Positions 36,828 through 48,985 of a stretch of DNA of 64,000 nt are shown in pieces (positions within the stretch are counted from its first letter, which is position 1; each line of letters begins with the position of its first letter). The stretch lies in contig NW_006281105.1 of assembly GCF_000203795.2 (NCBI RefSeq), forward strand, positions 496,001 to 560,000, in the 5' to 3' direction. The translations under genes were made by a program, and so were the position numbers. Source of the DNA: Batrachochytrium dendrobatidis JAM81 (Eukaryota; Chytridiomycota; Chytridiomycetes; Rhizophydiales). Below the pieces are notes generated by a model. It was not told the origin of the DNA, searched no databases, and was given only the letters and a program-made list of their open reading frames with translations.

Positions 36828-38738
36828 ATGCAAGTCAACACAGACTCTCGTCTCGCTTTGTTTCTGGAATCTCTGTCTGAATGGTCAAACTACGACCAGA
36901 GAAGCTTCTTGTTTGCGGATTTCCCCTTTGAGCGCACTCAAGACAATGCTGTTTCATACGATTCTCTCTTGTCATTCTGGTCTCAACTAATCAAGAAAAC
37001 TACTGAACTCGGACTGCTTAGTGTTGTGTCCTTTAACGAATCATCCTTGTCTTCTCGTAACGATCCTCCCCTTCCGTCTGTATTCGCATTGCTGCCTCTT
37101 CATTTGAATCATCGATTCATGTATCGTAGTACAACTCCATTGGGATTGAATACTGTCTTGGTAACTTGAATGGTTTAAACTTTCATTCTTGCAATCTCTT
37201 ATCCATCTCATTTATACTGTTTAATTCTATAGACTTCAATGGTGTCTGATGGCTCATGTGTTCCACTCGACCAATTTATGGCCATTTCACCGCGTCCTTT
37301 GCAAGATTCTTTTTCTGCAATGAAACTGGTTTCTGGTGTTGGATGGGCACTCAAGTCATTGCTGATCACTCCGCTAAAATGGTCTGCTGAACAATTGATT
37401 GGCTCAAGCCCCATTTTATGGTTACAAACTAATCGTATTTTGATTATTATCCCATTGGTTCAGGTACGTTTATCATTTATTCAAGGTTTGAATCTCTTAT
37501 ATACCTTTCATTCTTTTTAAACTCTAGGCTGCTGCTCAAAAAGTCTCGGCATATCTTGAAAAAACTGTTTGCTACTCAATCGATCGAACAATGGATATGC
37601 CATCCTTTAGGGATCTTTGTGACGCATCAGGTGCTTTTCCTAAACCTATTTCTCAGTTTGATGCTCAAATACTTTTACAGTTTCTTAAACAAAATCATAT
37701 GGCTGCATGCGAAAGTGTTGAAAACTCAAATCAGGATAATCAATTCCTTGTTATAAAAATGCATCTTGCAAATATAAAACACAATAATCAATTAAATATC
37801 TCAAACATCGACAAAGGAATCGTGTCCATCATGGCTACCATCAAGAAACTTACTCTCCAGATAAAAGAACTAGAATTGAAATTGGCCACGTAAGTCATGG
37901 CATATACTGTTCAAGTTCCCATCCCATTTCACCAATTGTTTTGCAATTTAGATTTCAACAACAAGCTCAGCTAGCCCTTTCTAAAAACTTGCGTGGCAAA
38001 GCTCTTTCAATGATTCGCCAACGCAAGACATTGGAGAAAGTACATACACAGCGCATGGCTTCCTTGGAAACACTCGAGGGAATCATGCTTAAGCTACGAA
38101 ATTCAGAGTCAGAGTCAGATGCAAGTTGAATTGGTTTTGTATGGGTTAAATTATGATTTATCAAAGTTGTACTAATACTATATATGTTCGACGGTCTTAA
38201 ACTATATGCTACGTCATATGTTGATCATTTGGTAAAAATTAAACGTGTTTAGGTATTGGCTGCGTATGCTTCTGGAAGCAACACACTCAAGGCATTGATC
38301 AAGGACAAGAACTTGTCCTTGGAGTTGACAGAATCCACAATAGCCGACTTACAAGATACTCTTGCAGATTATCAAGATATTGAGAATGCACTGCATAGCG
38401 GCAATCAATCAATCATGGATTCACAAAACTCGTCTATTGACGATGAGGATATTCAACGAGAGCTTGATATGTTGATTGAGTCGGAGCGTTTGAACGATCT
38501 TGATAGTCTTGAAAGTAAAATGGCAGGTGTTGTGCTGAACGACAGTTGTGTACCACAAGACTCTCGATCTGTTCAACCCACTTTAAACCCTAGCATAAAT
38601 TCAAATCGTATACCAGAACCATCTTCTGATTCAGTGCTGGATGATCCAGTAACCTCAAACGATTCACCAAAGGAAAGCACGGCTGTCCAAGAAAAGCTTA
38701 ACACCAAAAGTAAAAAACAACATCCGGTACTCGCATAA
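36828..38738 (+). CDS. CHMP7: ESCRT-III-related CHMP7
   Basis: About five exons starting at the ATG at 36828 (MQVNTDSRLALFLESLSEW). The N-terminal half is the winged-helix-like region unique to CHMP7, with FWSQLIKKTTELGLLSVV and PLDQFMAISPRPLQDSFSAM. The C-terminal half is a Snf7-type helical bundle. It includes MATIKKLTLQIKELELKLAT, KALSMIRQRKTLEKVHTQRM and, after an intron at about 38125-38252, VLAAYASGSNTLKALIKD. An acidic helix, DEDIQRELDMLIESERL, resembles the regulatory/MIM end. CHMP7 sits at the inner nuclear membrane and ER and recruits ESCRT-III to seal the re-forming nuclear envelope; the yeast relative is Chm7. The gene is convergent with HUS1 (117 bp between stops). Confidence 0.82.
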
Positions 38739-38855
38739 CTCAATAAACTAGTTGGTATACACTTTCAAGTGGTGCTAAAAATATTCTCGTTTTGTATCTA
38801 TATGCACTCAATTCATCATGAATTACACAAAAGGAGCCCAATATTAATGTTCAAT

Positions 38856-40277
38856 TTATTTTGTGCGAAGTGGAATCCGATATGTCAGTGATCCACTTCG
38901 ATCGTCCAATGTATCACTCTCATCGTCATCACCCATTACTACATAGAAAATAAGACACGATTGCTCATTGATACAGCAAAGTATCTTGGAAGGATGCAGC
39001 TGATAGCATTGTACAAATTTGATAAAATCTCGAATATCCACTTCAACTTCTGCAAACTCGGCCTTGTTTCTATTTGTGCTTGCACAGGTCAAGACATCGA
39101 CCTGCACTGGATCTATATGCAACATTGCATCCAATTATGTTTTATAACACAAAAAATCAAGTCAGTACCCTAGGTTTAGTAACTCAAAATGCATAGATTA
39201 TTTCGTTGTATAAAATCAAACGCATTGTAGAATATGTTTGACATGACTATCTGATCAGGCACGTATGGAACAATAGGCTTACCCAGTATTGGATTAATCA
39301 GATCTTTAAAAAACGTTTGTATTTTGACAATATCGTTCGATACTCCCATTGTTAATTGACCGCTCATATTGGCAGAGATAACAAGACGCTGTCCGACCGC
39401 TTTCATACGTTCAGCAATGTTACGAACACTCAAAATTGGTGGCATAAGAATATGCACATCAAAATCAGGCGTGGCTGGTTCGCGAAACTCGTGTGTTTTG
39501 TCAGGGGATATGACCCTCACAGGCACATCTTGAACCAAAATGATAAGCTTACCGATGCGACTCTATTCAATAGGCTGTTAGCGTGTAACCAAAAACGCCA
39601 AATAATTCAAAGCATTCACCAGATTCGGACACCACGGCAAATAGCGCAAAGTGTTCGGACACTTGCTCTAAACTAATGGCATCCTGACAATCGTCGGAAT
39701 AAATGCAACACTCACCTGGTTGGTGATGGTAAATGAGAGTACAGGAAGACCTTGTTTTTTACTAAGCCGCATGATCATCTGAACAGACTTTTGCCCAGAC
39801 TTGAGAGCACGAAGAAGATGATCGCCTTTTACTTCCAGCCAAATATGATTGTCACTCACACTCTCGATTTTGTAATCTTCAAAAAGAGTTTCCTGAAAAC
39901 AATACCAACGTAAGCATTCAATCAAAACTTGATGGTCTGTCAATGTCATCCCAATGCAGAATAGTGGCTTTGAAGAACATGACATGCTATATCATGCAAA
40001 AAGAAATACTAAACTGTTCCAAGCTGTGCCCAAACTTGAACGCCTGTATTAAAATCTGTTTTTGAAATAGTAAAATGCAGTCGATCTGGGGAAAGATGGA
40101 ATATCCAGTGCTTATGGAGTCGTTCAAGAGTATGACCAAGCTCTAACAGTAGATGTTTAATCAATCGATACAACGAATTAATGATAAATAAAACACCATA
40201 AAATAAATCCTAACAGTATGTGTATTGTATTAACTGATTAGCACTGAAGGATGTACAATCTTAGTTTTCATGCGCAT
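38856..40277 (-). CDS. HUS1: checkpoint clamp protein HUS1 (9-1-1 complex)
   Basis: At least five exons. Exon 1 (40277-40235) reads MRMKTKIVHPSVLI. Exon 2 (40142-40015) adds LGHTLERLHKHWIFHLSPDRL and TGVQVWAQLGT. The next exon resumes with ETLFEDYKIESVSDNHIWLEV and carries HLLRALKSGQKS. Later exons hold VRVISPDKTHEFREP, MPPILSVRNIAERMKAV, VISANMSGQL and the C-terminal block VDIRDFIKFVQCYQLHPSKIL, ending at 38856. This matches HUS1 along its whole length. With Rad9 and Rad1 it forms the PCNA-like clamp loaded at DNA damage to activate ATR. An apparently longer frame starting with MSCSSKPLF at 39985 includes intron sequence and is not the true start. The gene is divergent from TAF9, with 151 bp between starts. 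Confidence 0.85.
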
Positions 40278-40428
40278 CTTGTCAGATTGGATGGGAAAGT
40301 GCGCATTCGTAAATCCAATTCAAGTCATGTGACAACCAAGTGTTATCAACATCACGTGAAACAGACTGGCTTGAGTTGAGCCAACTCTTGTCAACTACAA
40401 CTTGAACAGCAACTCTAATATTGGCACT
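40278..40428. promoter_or_regulatory. divergent promoter HUS1/TAF9 with TCACGTGA
   Basis: A 151-bp spacer with the perfect palindrome TCACGTGA at 40352-40359, placed between the two start codons. Confidence 0.5.
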
Positions 40429-41375
40429 ATGCCTAGCTATGAAGCCTTTAAAGGCGATCCATTAGATATGCCCCGTGATGCAAAACTAATATCTCTTATT
40501 TTGCAGGCAGCTGAAGTTGATGACTATGAACCAAGAATCATTCCACAACTACTCGAGTTTGCACATAGATATGTACAGGATGTATTGCAAGATTCGCAAG
40601 TCTTTGCTGATCATGCGGGTCACAAGGATCTAGAAGTGGATGATATTCGACTGGCTATTGAAAGTCGAGTAGCGCATTCATTCACTGGACCACCTTCTCG
40701 AGAAGTAAGTGCAGCACTAGATCTCCATCTGTCGACAGTCACTACCACATTCCTGCTTATCAGGATGCTTTTTATTTAATATGGATTCTCTTTACTGAAT
40801 TCAAGTACTAATATCTTCAATTCTTGCAGACTATGATGGAACTGGCTGAAAAGAAAAACTGCATTCCACTACCTTTGATTCCAGAAAAGTTTGGACTCCG
40901 TCTTCCCCCTGAACGTAACACACTCACCAAGGCAAACTTTCAAATTGTACCAAAGGTAAGCAGTGTCTATACTGATATGTGAATCTGCGGACATCTACAT
41001 AGTATATAGAACTGATTTATACTGAATCTGGAAATATGACACTGTTTAAACTACTTGCAATCTTATGCAATCGGTTCGATTTAGGTGAACACTGTAAAAA
41101 GGAAACTAGCTGAGCAGCTTACTCAGAACACATCATCTTCTGCTCCTATATCTCTTTTTGCGCAAACTTTCTCAGGATCGTCAGCTGTTGCTGGCATGCA
41201 TTCAACCACAAATAATCTTGCCAATAATGATACTTTGAAGATGTCTACAATTGGGCAGGTGGTATTACCTGTCCCATCGGCACTTCCTGTAGCAGCCCCA
41301 TCACAGATTATTCAACCAGCTTCGGTCCTTCCAATACAGGAGCACGAAGATAATGACTATGATATGGACGGCTAA
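40429..41375 (+). CDS. TAF9: TFIID/SAGA subunit TAF9
   Basis: Three exons. The start is the ATG at 40429 (MPSYEAFKGDPLDMPRDAKL). The histone fold covers the first exon: DAKLISLILQAAEVDDYEP, IIPQLLEFAHRYVQDVLQD and HKDLEVDDIRLAIESRV. The second exon (about 40830-40956) gives LAEKKNCIPLPLIPEKFGLR and PPERNTLTKANFQIVP, the classic TAF9 segment after the fold. The last exon (from about 41084) reads VNTVKRKLAEQL and then a low-complexity tail ending DYDMDG. TAF9 pairs with TAF6 in TFIID and SAGA and contacts core promoter DNA and activators. Confidence 0.92.
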
Positions 41376-41404
41376 TAAACGACCTAAAATCGCGTTGGGA
41401 CTTG

Positions 41405-41821
41405 CAGCCATATTCACATGAAATGGAATACTTTTGTATTTATCTTGTGGTGATGGATTCTATTTTGTTTTGGAATAAATAATGGTTTTAAACTGAAATG
41501 GTCTTTTAAACATGCTTCTTTTCTATTTTAAAATAGCTATAGATTGCACAATCACCCGACTCATTGCAGTTCAGATGGTGAGATTAATATTGTCGATACA
41601 ACTCTGTACACTCAACGCTGCTGTGTCCTAGAACCACAGATATACTTGCGGTATAATTTAGAAAAGACTGAAATTCCAGGAGCGCAACAGCTGTTTTCAT
41701 GCCAATCGCTACAAAGAATACCGGTCAACTAAAAAGTTTAAATGCCACCAATCATTCCATGAGATTGGCTGTTTATTACAGACGCTCCTATTTAGTGCTA
41801 CATTTTACATGAATATGACTG
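41405..41821. mobile_element. MITE-like element with imperfect terminal inverted repeats
   Basis: A 417-bp AT-rich segment between the convergent TAF9 and delta-tubulin genes. Its left end (41405-41425, CAGCCATATTCACATGAAAT...) and the reverse complement of its right end (41821-41801, CAGTCATATTCATGTAAAAT...) match at about 17 of 21 positions. Related sequence is present at 48799-48985 (left part), at about 6210-6348 (right part) and as a short piece at about 3723-3735. No transposase is encoded. A target-site duplication is not evident. Confidence 0.5.
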
Positions 41822-41931
41822 TCATTGCAATGTCTTGGTAACTCTGTCTTATTCTTTTTTAAAATAAACTCATTTAACAACACAAGACCGATAATTATAA
41901 CACTAGATAAATGTTTATATTTTATTCAACT

Positions 41932-44119
41932 TTATAACAAATGATTTGTAGAAAGTGTTGAATATGAATCCAAAATAGAGTTTACAGCTTCAAAAGACTC
42001 GCTAAACATTTCATCGGTGCGGCTTTGCATATATCGCTCATACCAATGAACGTACGCGCGCTGGGAATACATATGTAGAGCCTGGTCATACACCTTTTTT
42101 ACAATTGGCACAATATCATCAGAATTATAGCACAGGTCCAAAGATCGTTGCTTGGAATGCATATCAAGCCCTAGATTACAACAATTGTTCAAAGATTATT
42201 AAACCCCATAATAAAAATCATTTTGATGTAAGTCATAAACTAAAAACTTGTCCTTTTTGAAATAGACACATCAAAAAGAAACACTAATTACCATAAATGT
42301 ACGACATTCTCACATCCAAGCAAGTATTGGGAGTAGAAAGCCCAAGTTTTAATAACCATTTACTCTGCATTTCTGGCCATCTTTTCCAAAACTCGACACC
42401 TTGAACACCACGGATATTAAGTTGCGCACCGATGCAACTAAAAAAAGTAAAAATACGTATTAGCCAATAGTGACAAAGTTGATCCATTATAAAACTCGAA
42501 AATTTCTAGATAAAAAGTATATACTTTCGACGATGTCCTACTGGCAAAGACATGTTTCTATGAAGTTGCGTGAAATGGTCTTCCCAGCTATCTATAGTAT
42601 GTGCGTGTCTAAAATAGGTAAATTAGCTTTGGTTTTGAAACAATAATCAGCGACCTGTCGTTAAACAAATTTCAAAATATCCTACTTGGGTATGTTTTTT
42701 GAAGCTGTATATATTGATTGTGATGATGAAAACATTGCCAGTTTCATTGAAGGCATTGGTGTAACGCGAGTAATAAGATCCCATCCTGAAAAGGGTTTGA
42801 CCGAGTCTGACACTACTACCTTGTTTGATTCTTGACCAGTGTATCGATTTAAAGAATTGTCACAAAAATTTATGGGATCGAGAGAAACTGGAGATATTGG
42901 AAGCATGATTCCTGCAAGTGTTTGAGATGCCCAATAGTTGAGTGTGTCTATACTAACACAAGGCGTATTACGGCCTAACCAAGTTTAAATAAATAATATT
43001 TTAGCATCATTGATTGAATGATTTCCAATGATTTGTAAGGAACTTGAACATACTTGAATCCAAACCCAACTGTTTGGTGACAGTATTTAATATTGCATCA
43101 TTTGAAAACACTCCAATAAAATCAGCACTTGATTGCAGAGATGCCAATGTCAACAATGCATTATAGTTTTGCAGAGCAGTCTCTCCAGAGCTGAAAGGCG
43201 CAAAGGAGCATGACATGATATAGTTTTTAGGATATAAATCACGCAATTCTAGAGCCATTCTACAGCACCAAGAAATAAAAACAGCAATCTTAGCCAAGTT
43301 GACTGTATAATATACACAATGTATATTACAAAAAATCTACCTTGAACCAAGCCCAGATCCTGTACCACCAGCTAAACTGCATTATTTCAAAGAAACGCCA
43401 AATTATGGTTTGCTCGAATTTCAAGAAACTACCAAACGCATCAACAATTACCTGTGTGTGATCATACATCCATCATAACGAAACGACGCTTCTGCCAATC
43501 GTCGAAACGAATCCAATATCTGATCCAACTTGGATTCCTCAAGAAATCCATGCGACCAGTTGTTACCTCTACCCGAAGTGCCCATATCAAAATACTTTGT
43601 TTGAAATATATCTGAATCATCGTGCTGGCGTTTCCTCCATGTCTAGAAATCAAATGCAATCCACACCCTTGCAATCTTGTTAGATAAACAGTAGTACAGG
43701 GATCAAAATTGATCAAAGACGCATCGCATTGCAGGTTGTGTCTAATATATGTTGAACATTACTTTTCTCTCAGTATCAAGCACCAATTGTTGAAAGTTTG
43801 AAAATGGGTATATTGGAACAAGTTTGGACTGATTCCTATGTAATGTCAAGAAACAAATAAAAATGGATGAACATAAAAACCTGTATATGATTTGACAAAG
43901 ATGCAACATAATGCATCAAACAAGAATGTATGATCGCATAATTTACTCGTTCTCGAACCGCTTAAACAGCGAACCACCAAACTGAATCCCACACTAGAAT
44001 CATATTTAAAATCAAAAATTTCAGTAAATAATATATATTGCAGTAGCAAAACAATAAACTGCCTGTTTAAAAGGCTTGATTGTTGCAATTGATACCTGTC
44101 CAACCTCGATACATATCAT
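41932..44119 (-). CDS. TUBD1: delta-tubulin
   Basis: A gene of many exons with short introns. Exon 1 starts at 44119 (MICIEVGQ) and splices to CGIQFGGSLFKRFENE, the usual tubulin N-terminus. The GTP-binding tubulin signature GGTGSGLGS is encoded at about 43375-43345, followed by MALELRDLYPKNYIMSCSFAPF and GETALQNYNALLTLASLQ. The C-terminal exon ends with YSQRAYVHWYERYMQ, FSESFEAVNSILDSYS and a stop at 41932, resembling the delta-tubulin C-terminus rather than alpha, beta, gamma or epsilon. Delta-tubulin is needed to build triplet microtubules of centrioles and basal bodies. It is absent from non-flagellated fungi, so it is a direct marker of a zoosporic lineage. Some internal exon limits were not resolved. 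Confidence 0.78.
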
Positions 44120-44280
44120 CCGATGCACTTGCAGCGTTGTCCGGAAAGTCGGATTCCAATGAACTTCAATCGACTCAATCCAGACTACTCACCACGTGAC
44201 ATGAAATATCCCGTGACCTTGTGGCAAATTCTAATTTTGAACCCAAAAATTCATATTCAAGCAAGATAACATCTACAATT
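44120..44280. promoter_or_regulatory. divergent promoter delta-tubulin/LTA4H with CACGTG
   Basis: A 161-bp spacer between divergent ATGs. It contains CACGTGAC at 44193-44200 and a second CCGTGACC nearby at 44211-44218. Confidence 0.5.
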
Positions 44281-46732
44281 ATGGCTGCTACTCCCACCCT
44301 ATGCCCAACTGATCCAAACTCATTTGCAAACTCGCATGAGGCCATTATTCGTCATACTCACTTGAACCTGACTACTGACTTTGATGCCAAGATCCTTCAT
44401 GGATTTGTTGAACACACTGTTAGTATTGTTGCAGCTTCTGGAGCCAACAAAGTTGTTTTGGATTCTTCCTATGTTGATGTGAAATCGGTCGTTATTGCAA
44501 CTGATTCGACTTCATTAAAGGTAATTGATTTGGTTTGTACATGTTTATGAGCGTGTGCTTATACTCTTTTCATGTTATTATTTTGGTCGTAGTTTGAGGT
44601 GGCTTCCCGTCATGATCTGTTTGGATCAGCATTGACGATCTACTTTGGATCTACTCTTGCATGCGACCAAAAAGTTATTGTTCGCATCGAGTATTCCACT
44701 ACTTCCAAATGCACTGCTCTTCAATGGCTCAATCCCAGTCAAACTGTGGGCAAAACATACCCTTATTTGTTCTCTCAATGTCAAGCCATTCATGCGCGCA
44801 GTCTTCTTCCTTGTCAGGACACTCCCAGTGTCAAACATACTTATTCGGCCGAACTCACTGTTCCCGCTGAACTTCGTGCCTTGATGAGTGCCGTCAATGC
44901 CGGCGAGTCCAGCAGTGCATCTGCTAAACACAAGACCTTCAAGTTTGAGCAAAAGATTAGCATTCCTTCCTATCTGATTGCCATTGCTGTAGGAAATATT
45001 CATGGAAAACGAGTTGGTCCTAGATCTACTGTTTGGTCTGAGCCTGAGGTTGTCGAGGCAGCTGCCTGGGAATTTGCTGATACCGAATCCTTTATCAAAA
45101 CCGGTGAAGACTTGCTTACTCCATATGTATGGGGAGTCTACGACTTACTTTTGCTTCCGGCATCTTTTCCATTCGGAGGTATGGAAAACCCATGTCTTAC
45201 TTTTGTCACCCCTACGCTTCTGGCAGGCGATCGCTCGCTTGTCGATGTGGTTGCCCACGAGATTGCCCATAGCTGGATGGGTAATCTCGTCACAACTCAA
45301 AACTGGGTAAGCGCTGCATATTTATATATTACTAAAAATCGTGATTTTAAAATGGATAGTTGAAAGACTAAAATCATGCGGCACATGGAATTGCTTTTAC
45401 TAACCGTGCCTTGCTACTTTAGGAACACTTTTGGCTTAATGAAGGATTTACCGTTTTCATCGAACGTAAGATTGCTGGTCGATTGCATGGTGAGCCTGTT
45501 CGCCATTTTGATGCCATTATTGGCATGAAAAGTCTTCGCGAAGCCGTGGAACACTATGAGGAATCGGGTCATATGGAATACACCTGTCTTTGCCCCAAAA
45601 TGACTGGCCAGGATCCTGATGATGCGTGAGTAACTTTGATAACGGTTGGTTTAAAACAATGATTTTATCTAACAACATCATTGTAGTTTTTCTTCTGTAC
45701 CGTATGAAAAAGGATTCAATCTGCTGTTTTATTTGGAAAAACTCGTTGGAGGACCTGCTGTATTTGAGCCATATGTCAAAGGTATGACTAATCATTATAT
45801 CTTGATCCCATATTTGATAAAGTTCAATTTATTGGCCAATTACGTATTCATCAAAGGTATACCTTTGCTCAATATTAACTGACATTATATTGTTCTGATA
45901 TGTAAAACAATACAGCTCATGTAGAGAAATTCTCGCACAAGTCTATTACCACTGCAGATTTCCACAAATTTCTTTTCGAGTATTTTGGAAAAGTTGAAAA
46001 CGGAAGCAAACTTTCAGTACTACATGCTGTTGACTGGGACTCGTGGTTTAATAAGCCAGGAATGCCGGTTGTGGAAAATGAATTTGATGCATCACTTGCC
46101 CATGCGTGCGAAGATTTGGCTAAAAGGTAGTAGACTAGAAACTTTTTTAAATTACATGAGTTGGTATTTTTGTATATACTCACACTATTGACTTGGATTA
46201 TTGAATAGATGGAACTTGTCTCGCAAAGAATCCGATCCCAAGTTTGATGCAGCGGAGTTTTCTAAACTAGACTCAAACCAAAAAGGTAACATTGAACTGC
46301 TGTGATTTAAATATTGGAAAGTGCATAAAGCGTGTATTTCTCCTACTGCCATGTTTCAAACAACGAGATCAGTAACCAACAATTACTTTATAAACTTTAG
46401 TGATGTTTTTAAAGAAACTTTTAGACATGCCTGCTTTTGAAGCACACACTCTTGATGCCATGGATCGCATATACAGTCTATCATTGATAAAAAATGCAGA
46501 GGTCAAGTTTTGCTGGCAGATGCTTTGCTTGTCCAGCGAACTTGAGCGTATTTTCCCAGAGGTTGTCGAGTTTATCAGCCAAGTGGGTAGAATGAAATTT
46601 GTTCGACCGCTCTATCGTGCACTCTATAAATGCAAGAACGGCGCCGAACTCTCCAAATCTACCTTTTTGAAACATCGAGATTTTTACCATCCCATTTGTG
46701 CTGGCATGGTTGCTAAAGATCTTGGACTTTGA
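44281..46732 (+). CDS. LTA4H: leukotriene-A4 hydrolase-type M1 aminopeptidase
   Basis: About seven exons. The start is the ATG at 44281 ([20 protein letters not shown]). The N-terminal beta domain includes [22 protein letters not shown] and [17 protein letters not shown], standard for this branch of M1. The catalytic part has [13 protein letters not shown], the zinc motif [10 protein letters not shown] (about 45256-45285) and, across an intron, the third zinc ligand in [14 protein letters not shown]. The C-terminal armadillo-like helical domain ends with [28 protein letters not shown] and a stop at 46732. In animals the family has both epoxide hydrolase and aminopeptidase activity; fungal members act mainly as aminopeptidases. 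All zinc ligands are present. The start choice avoids a GTG-led upstream extension. Confidence 0.9.
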
Positions 46733-47055
46733 TCTGATACTGCAATATTGAATGAATGGTTTCAAATGTGGATGTTGTTGTTTCAAACTATGGTGAATTA
46801 TAATTATGCACCCCTCTGATATTATCCAACTACCGACCTTCTCATCCACAAAATTTTCCAGTACCCTCGCTCCTAAATCTGTTTCTGATAAATTAGCAAG
46901 TGCAAATCAGCTGCTCATTTTTTGGGATAAAAATGTTTATTGCAACTTTAGTATTTCAAAAAAGTCTTGATCACTCGTATTGTCGTCCAAATCGGCATGA
47001 TACAACTGATGAAAAGAATAAGAGCAACTGTTTTTATACCTTGCAGATAAGTAAA
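46733..47055. other. intergenic, convergent 3' ends
   Basis: Spacer between the stop codons of LTA4H and severin. No gene or repeat seen. Confidence 0.6.
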
Positions 47056-48756
47056 TTACTGATCCAGCATGGATTTAAAGGTCTGGCCTTCGCCTCCCTC
47101 GACAACGCGGCTGATAGGAAGTGTAAGAGAGCGACCAGTAGAGGCTAGATACTCGAGAGCGATCTGGAGACCCATGCGTTTCTCTTCCTTGGACGCTTTG
47201 GTTCCGATCCAGGTGAAAATTTGACTGACAGCATCAAAAATGAATATATCGTCGGGTTTAAACATATCCATTTTAATAACAGCAGTCGAAACCAGGGTAG
47301 TACGAAGTGGGCCAGTGCTGTCCGAAACTCGAAATAGTTTGCGATCCTCTCGAGACACAGCAGAGTCGGTAGTACTGTCTTGTGCAGAAGATATCGGCCC
47401 CTTTCCGCCAATTGTAGTCCAGAAGGGCTCTGCATCATGATCACCTTCGTCTTCAGATCAAACAATCCAAGCCAAATTAATAAGTAAACTAAATACCACA
47501 TCACAAACACAGCTTTAACCTACCAAAAACCTCAACCTTTGCGGTTTTGCGCTCTCCAGCAAGTGCACGAGCAAACTCCATTGCGCGCGACTTTTCATGT
47601 CCATTGGCAGAAGATCCATTCCACTGATAAATCTTGAGACCTGCGTCAGCAATAAAGATATCTCCGCTATTCATACTCTTAAAAGTACGTGGAACTTCGT
47701 GTATCGAAATGTTGTTTTTGTTTCCTTTGATCTGGAGAAGACGTGGAACATACTCTGTTGGTTTGACATGATTGAAGCCAGACTCGACACCACCTTCCAT
47801 AACATGGACATGTTTGAAATACGAACAGAACAGCGGTGTCTCAGATCCTTGAACTTCACGGAATTGCACAGGGGTTCCATGAAGAACTGATTTGCAAAAA
47901 GTAAGATATTGATTAAATCGGCGGTCTCGAATCATTGCATGGACAATTATGATTTCAGCAAAACACCCTCAAATACTTTCTTACAATCATCAAGCTCAAC
48001 TGTCTTGTATGCGGCTGTTCCTGCCTCATCCTGAGTAGTCTGGAGTCCAAGCCAGAAATGAACATTATGAAAAAGAGCAGGTGTGTCTGGCTTCTTGTAA
48101 GTCTGTTTAACAAAAGATTAAGATGATTAGATCCAGTCCACAATAAACTTGAAAAATAGATTGTGGCGATAGTTGGTCTACTCGAGTTACTGTGCAACAA
48201 TCAAGTCACTAAGATCGAGTAGAGCATATGAAACTGCAAGGTCAATATATATACATGTAAAACAATATACGAGTCCCCTGAGTAGAAGCTGCCATAGGAA
48301 GATTCAGGCCATGCAGCAATATGGAATTTCTCTATACGCCATATTTTGGTGCCAGGGGTTTGGCCAACGCCTTTCCACGCTTCCTCTGTCCTGGCAGCAT
48401 TCAAGCGAACTTGCTTTTCAAGCTCGGTACCAAGACCAGCAATATTGGTATCTGAAAGGTCTGCAAGTATAATGTAGATAACTGATTAGGTTTGCTCAAG
48501 ACAAATAGGCTAGCAGAATACTTTGCTATATGACATCACACATCTCTCCATCACTTGTTCTACTAGATACAGATCCCATATTGGCAGTCAAGACTACACA
48601 GGAATGGATTTGTAAAATATCAACACATTATATTGAAGAAATTCAACTTTTACTCAAAACTATTACTGGATAGTTTTAGAATCATCTAGATCTATGGAAT
48701 ACATGTTGCAGTAAAAACAACTTACTCAGCTGGGCAGATTTGTTGAGTCTTGCCAT
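47056..48756 (-). CDS. severin/fragmin-type actin-severing protein (three gelsolin domains)
   Basis: About five exons. Exon 1 (48756 to about 48722) reads MARLNKSAQL and splices at about 48462 into LSDTNIAGLGTELEKQVRL. Domain 1 shows EEAWKGVGQTPGTKIWRIEKF, SSYGSFYSGDSYIVLH and, after an intron, HFWLGLQTTQDEAGTAAYKT. Domain 2 has GTPVQFREVQG, GGVESGFNHVKPTEYVPRL and MNSGDIFIADAGLKIYQWNG. Domain 3 has DRKLFRVSDSTGPL, FIFDAVSQIFTWIG and a stop at 47056. The match to Dictyostelium severin is continuous, with no headpiece and no domains 4-6. Severin cuts and caps actin filaments in a calcium-dependent manner, which suits amoeboid or crawling zoospores. Calcium-binding acidic residues sit in the expected GDIF/DxG positions. 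Confidence 0.88.
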
Positions 48757-48798
48757 TGATGGTTTTGATTTGTCGGGAAAAGATTGCGCGAGCAGCTA

Positions 48799-48985
48799 CA
48801 GCCATATTCACATGGAATGGATCGCTTTTGTATTATCTTGTATCACTGCCACTATTTTGCTTGGAATACAGTTGAACATTCGTGTTTTCCTAATATGAAT
48901 CGACTTGAATACAAACTATCATTTTGAATCAAAATCATCTGATTTTCAACTTTGGGAATAGCTATGTATTGTACGATCGACAAGT
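48799..48985. repeat. partial copy of the MITE-like repeat
   Basis: Starts with CAGCCATATTCACATGGAAT at 48799, then shares CTTTTGTATT and ATCTTGT with 41427-41447 and an AATAGCTAT-GATTG block with 41534-41553. No matching right end was found before 49446. It lies about 40 bp upstream of the severin start, so it is part of that promoter. Confidence 0.45.

Noticed and set aside
39668..39985. Frame starting MSCSSKPLF as the HUS1 N-terminus
   Set aside because: The first ~30 residues are intron. A GT-AG pair joins the exon at 40142-40015 to ETLFEDYKIES and restores the HUS1 N-terminus from 40277.
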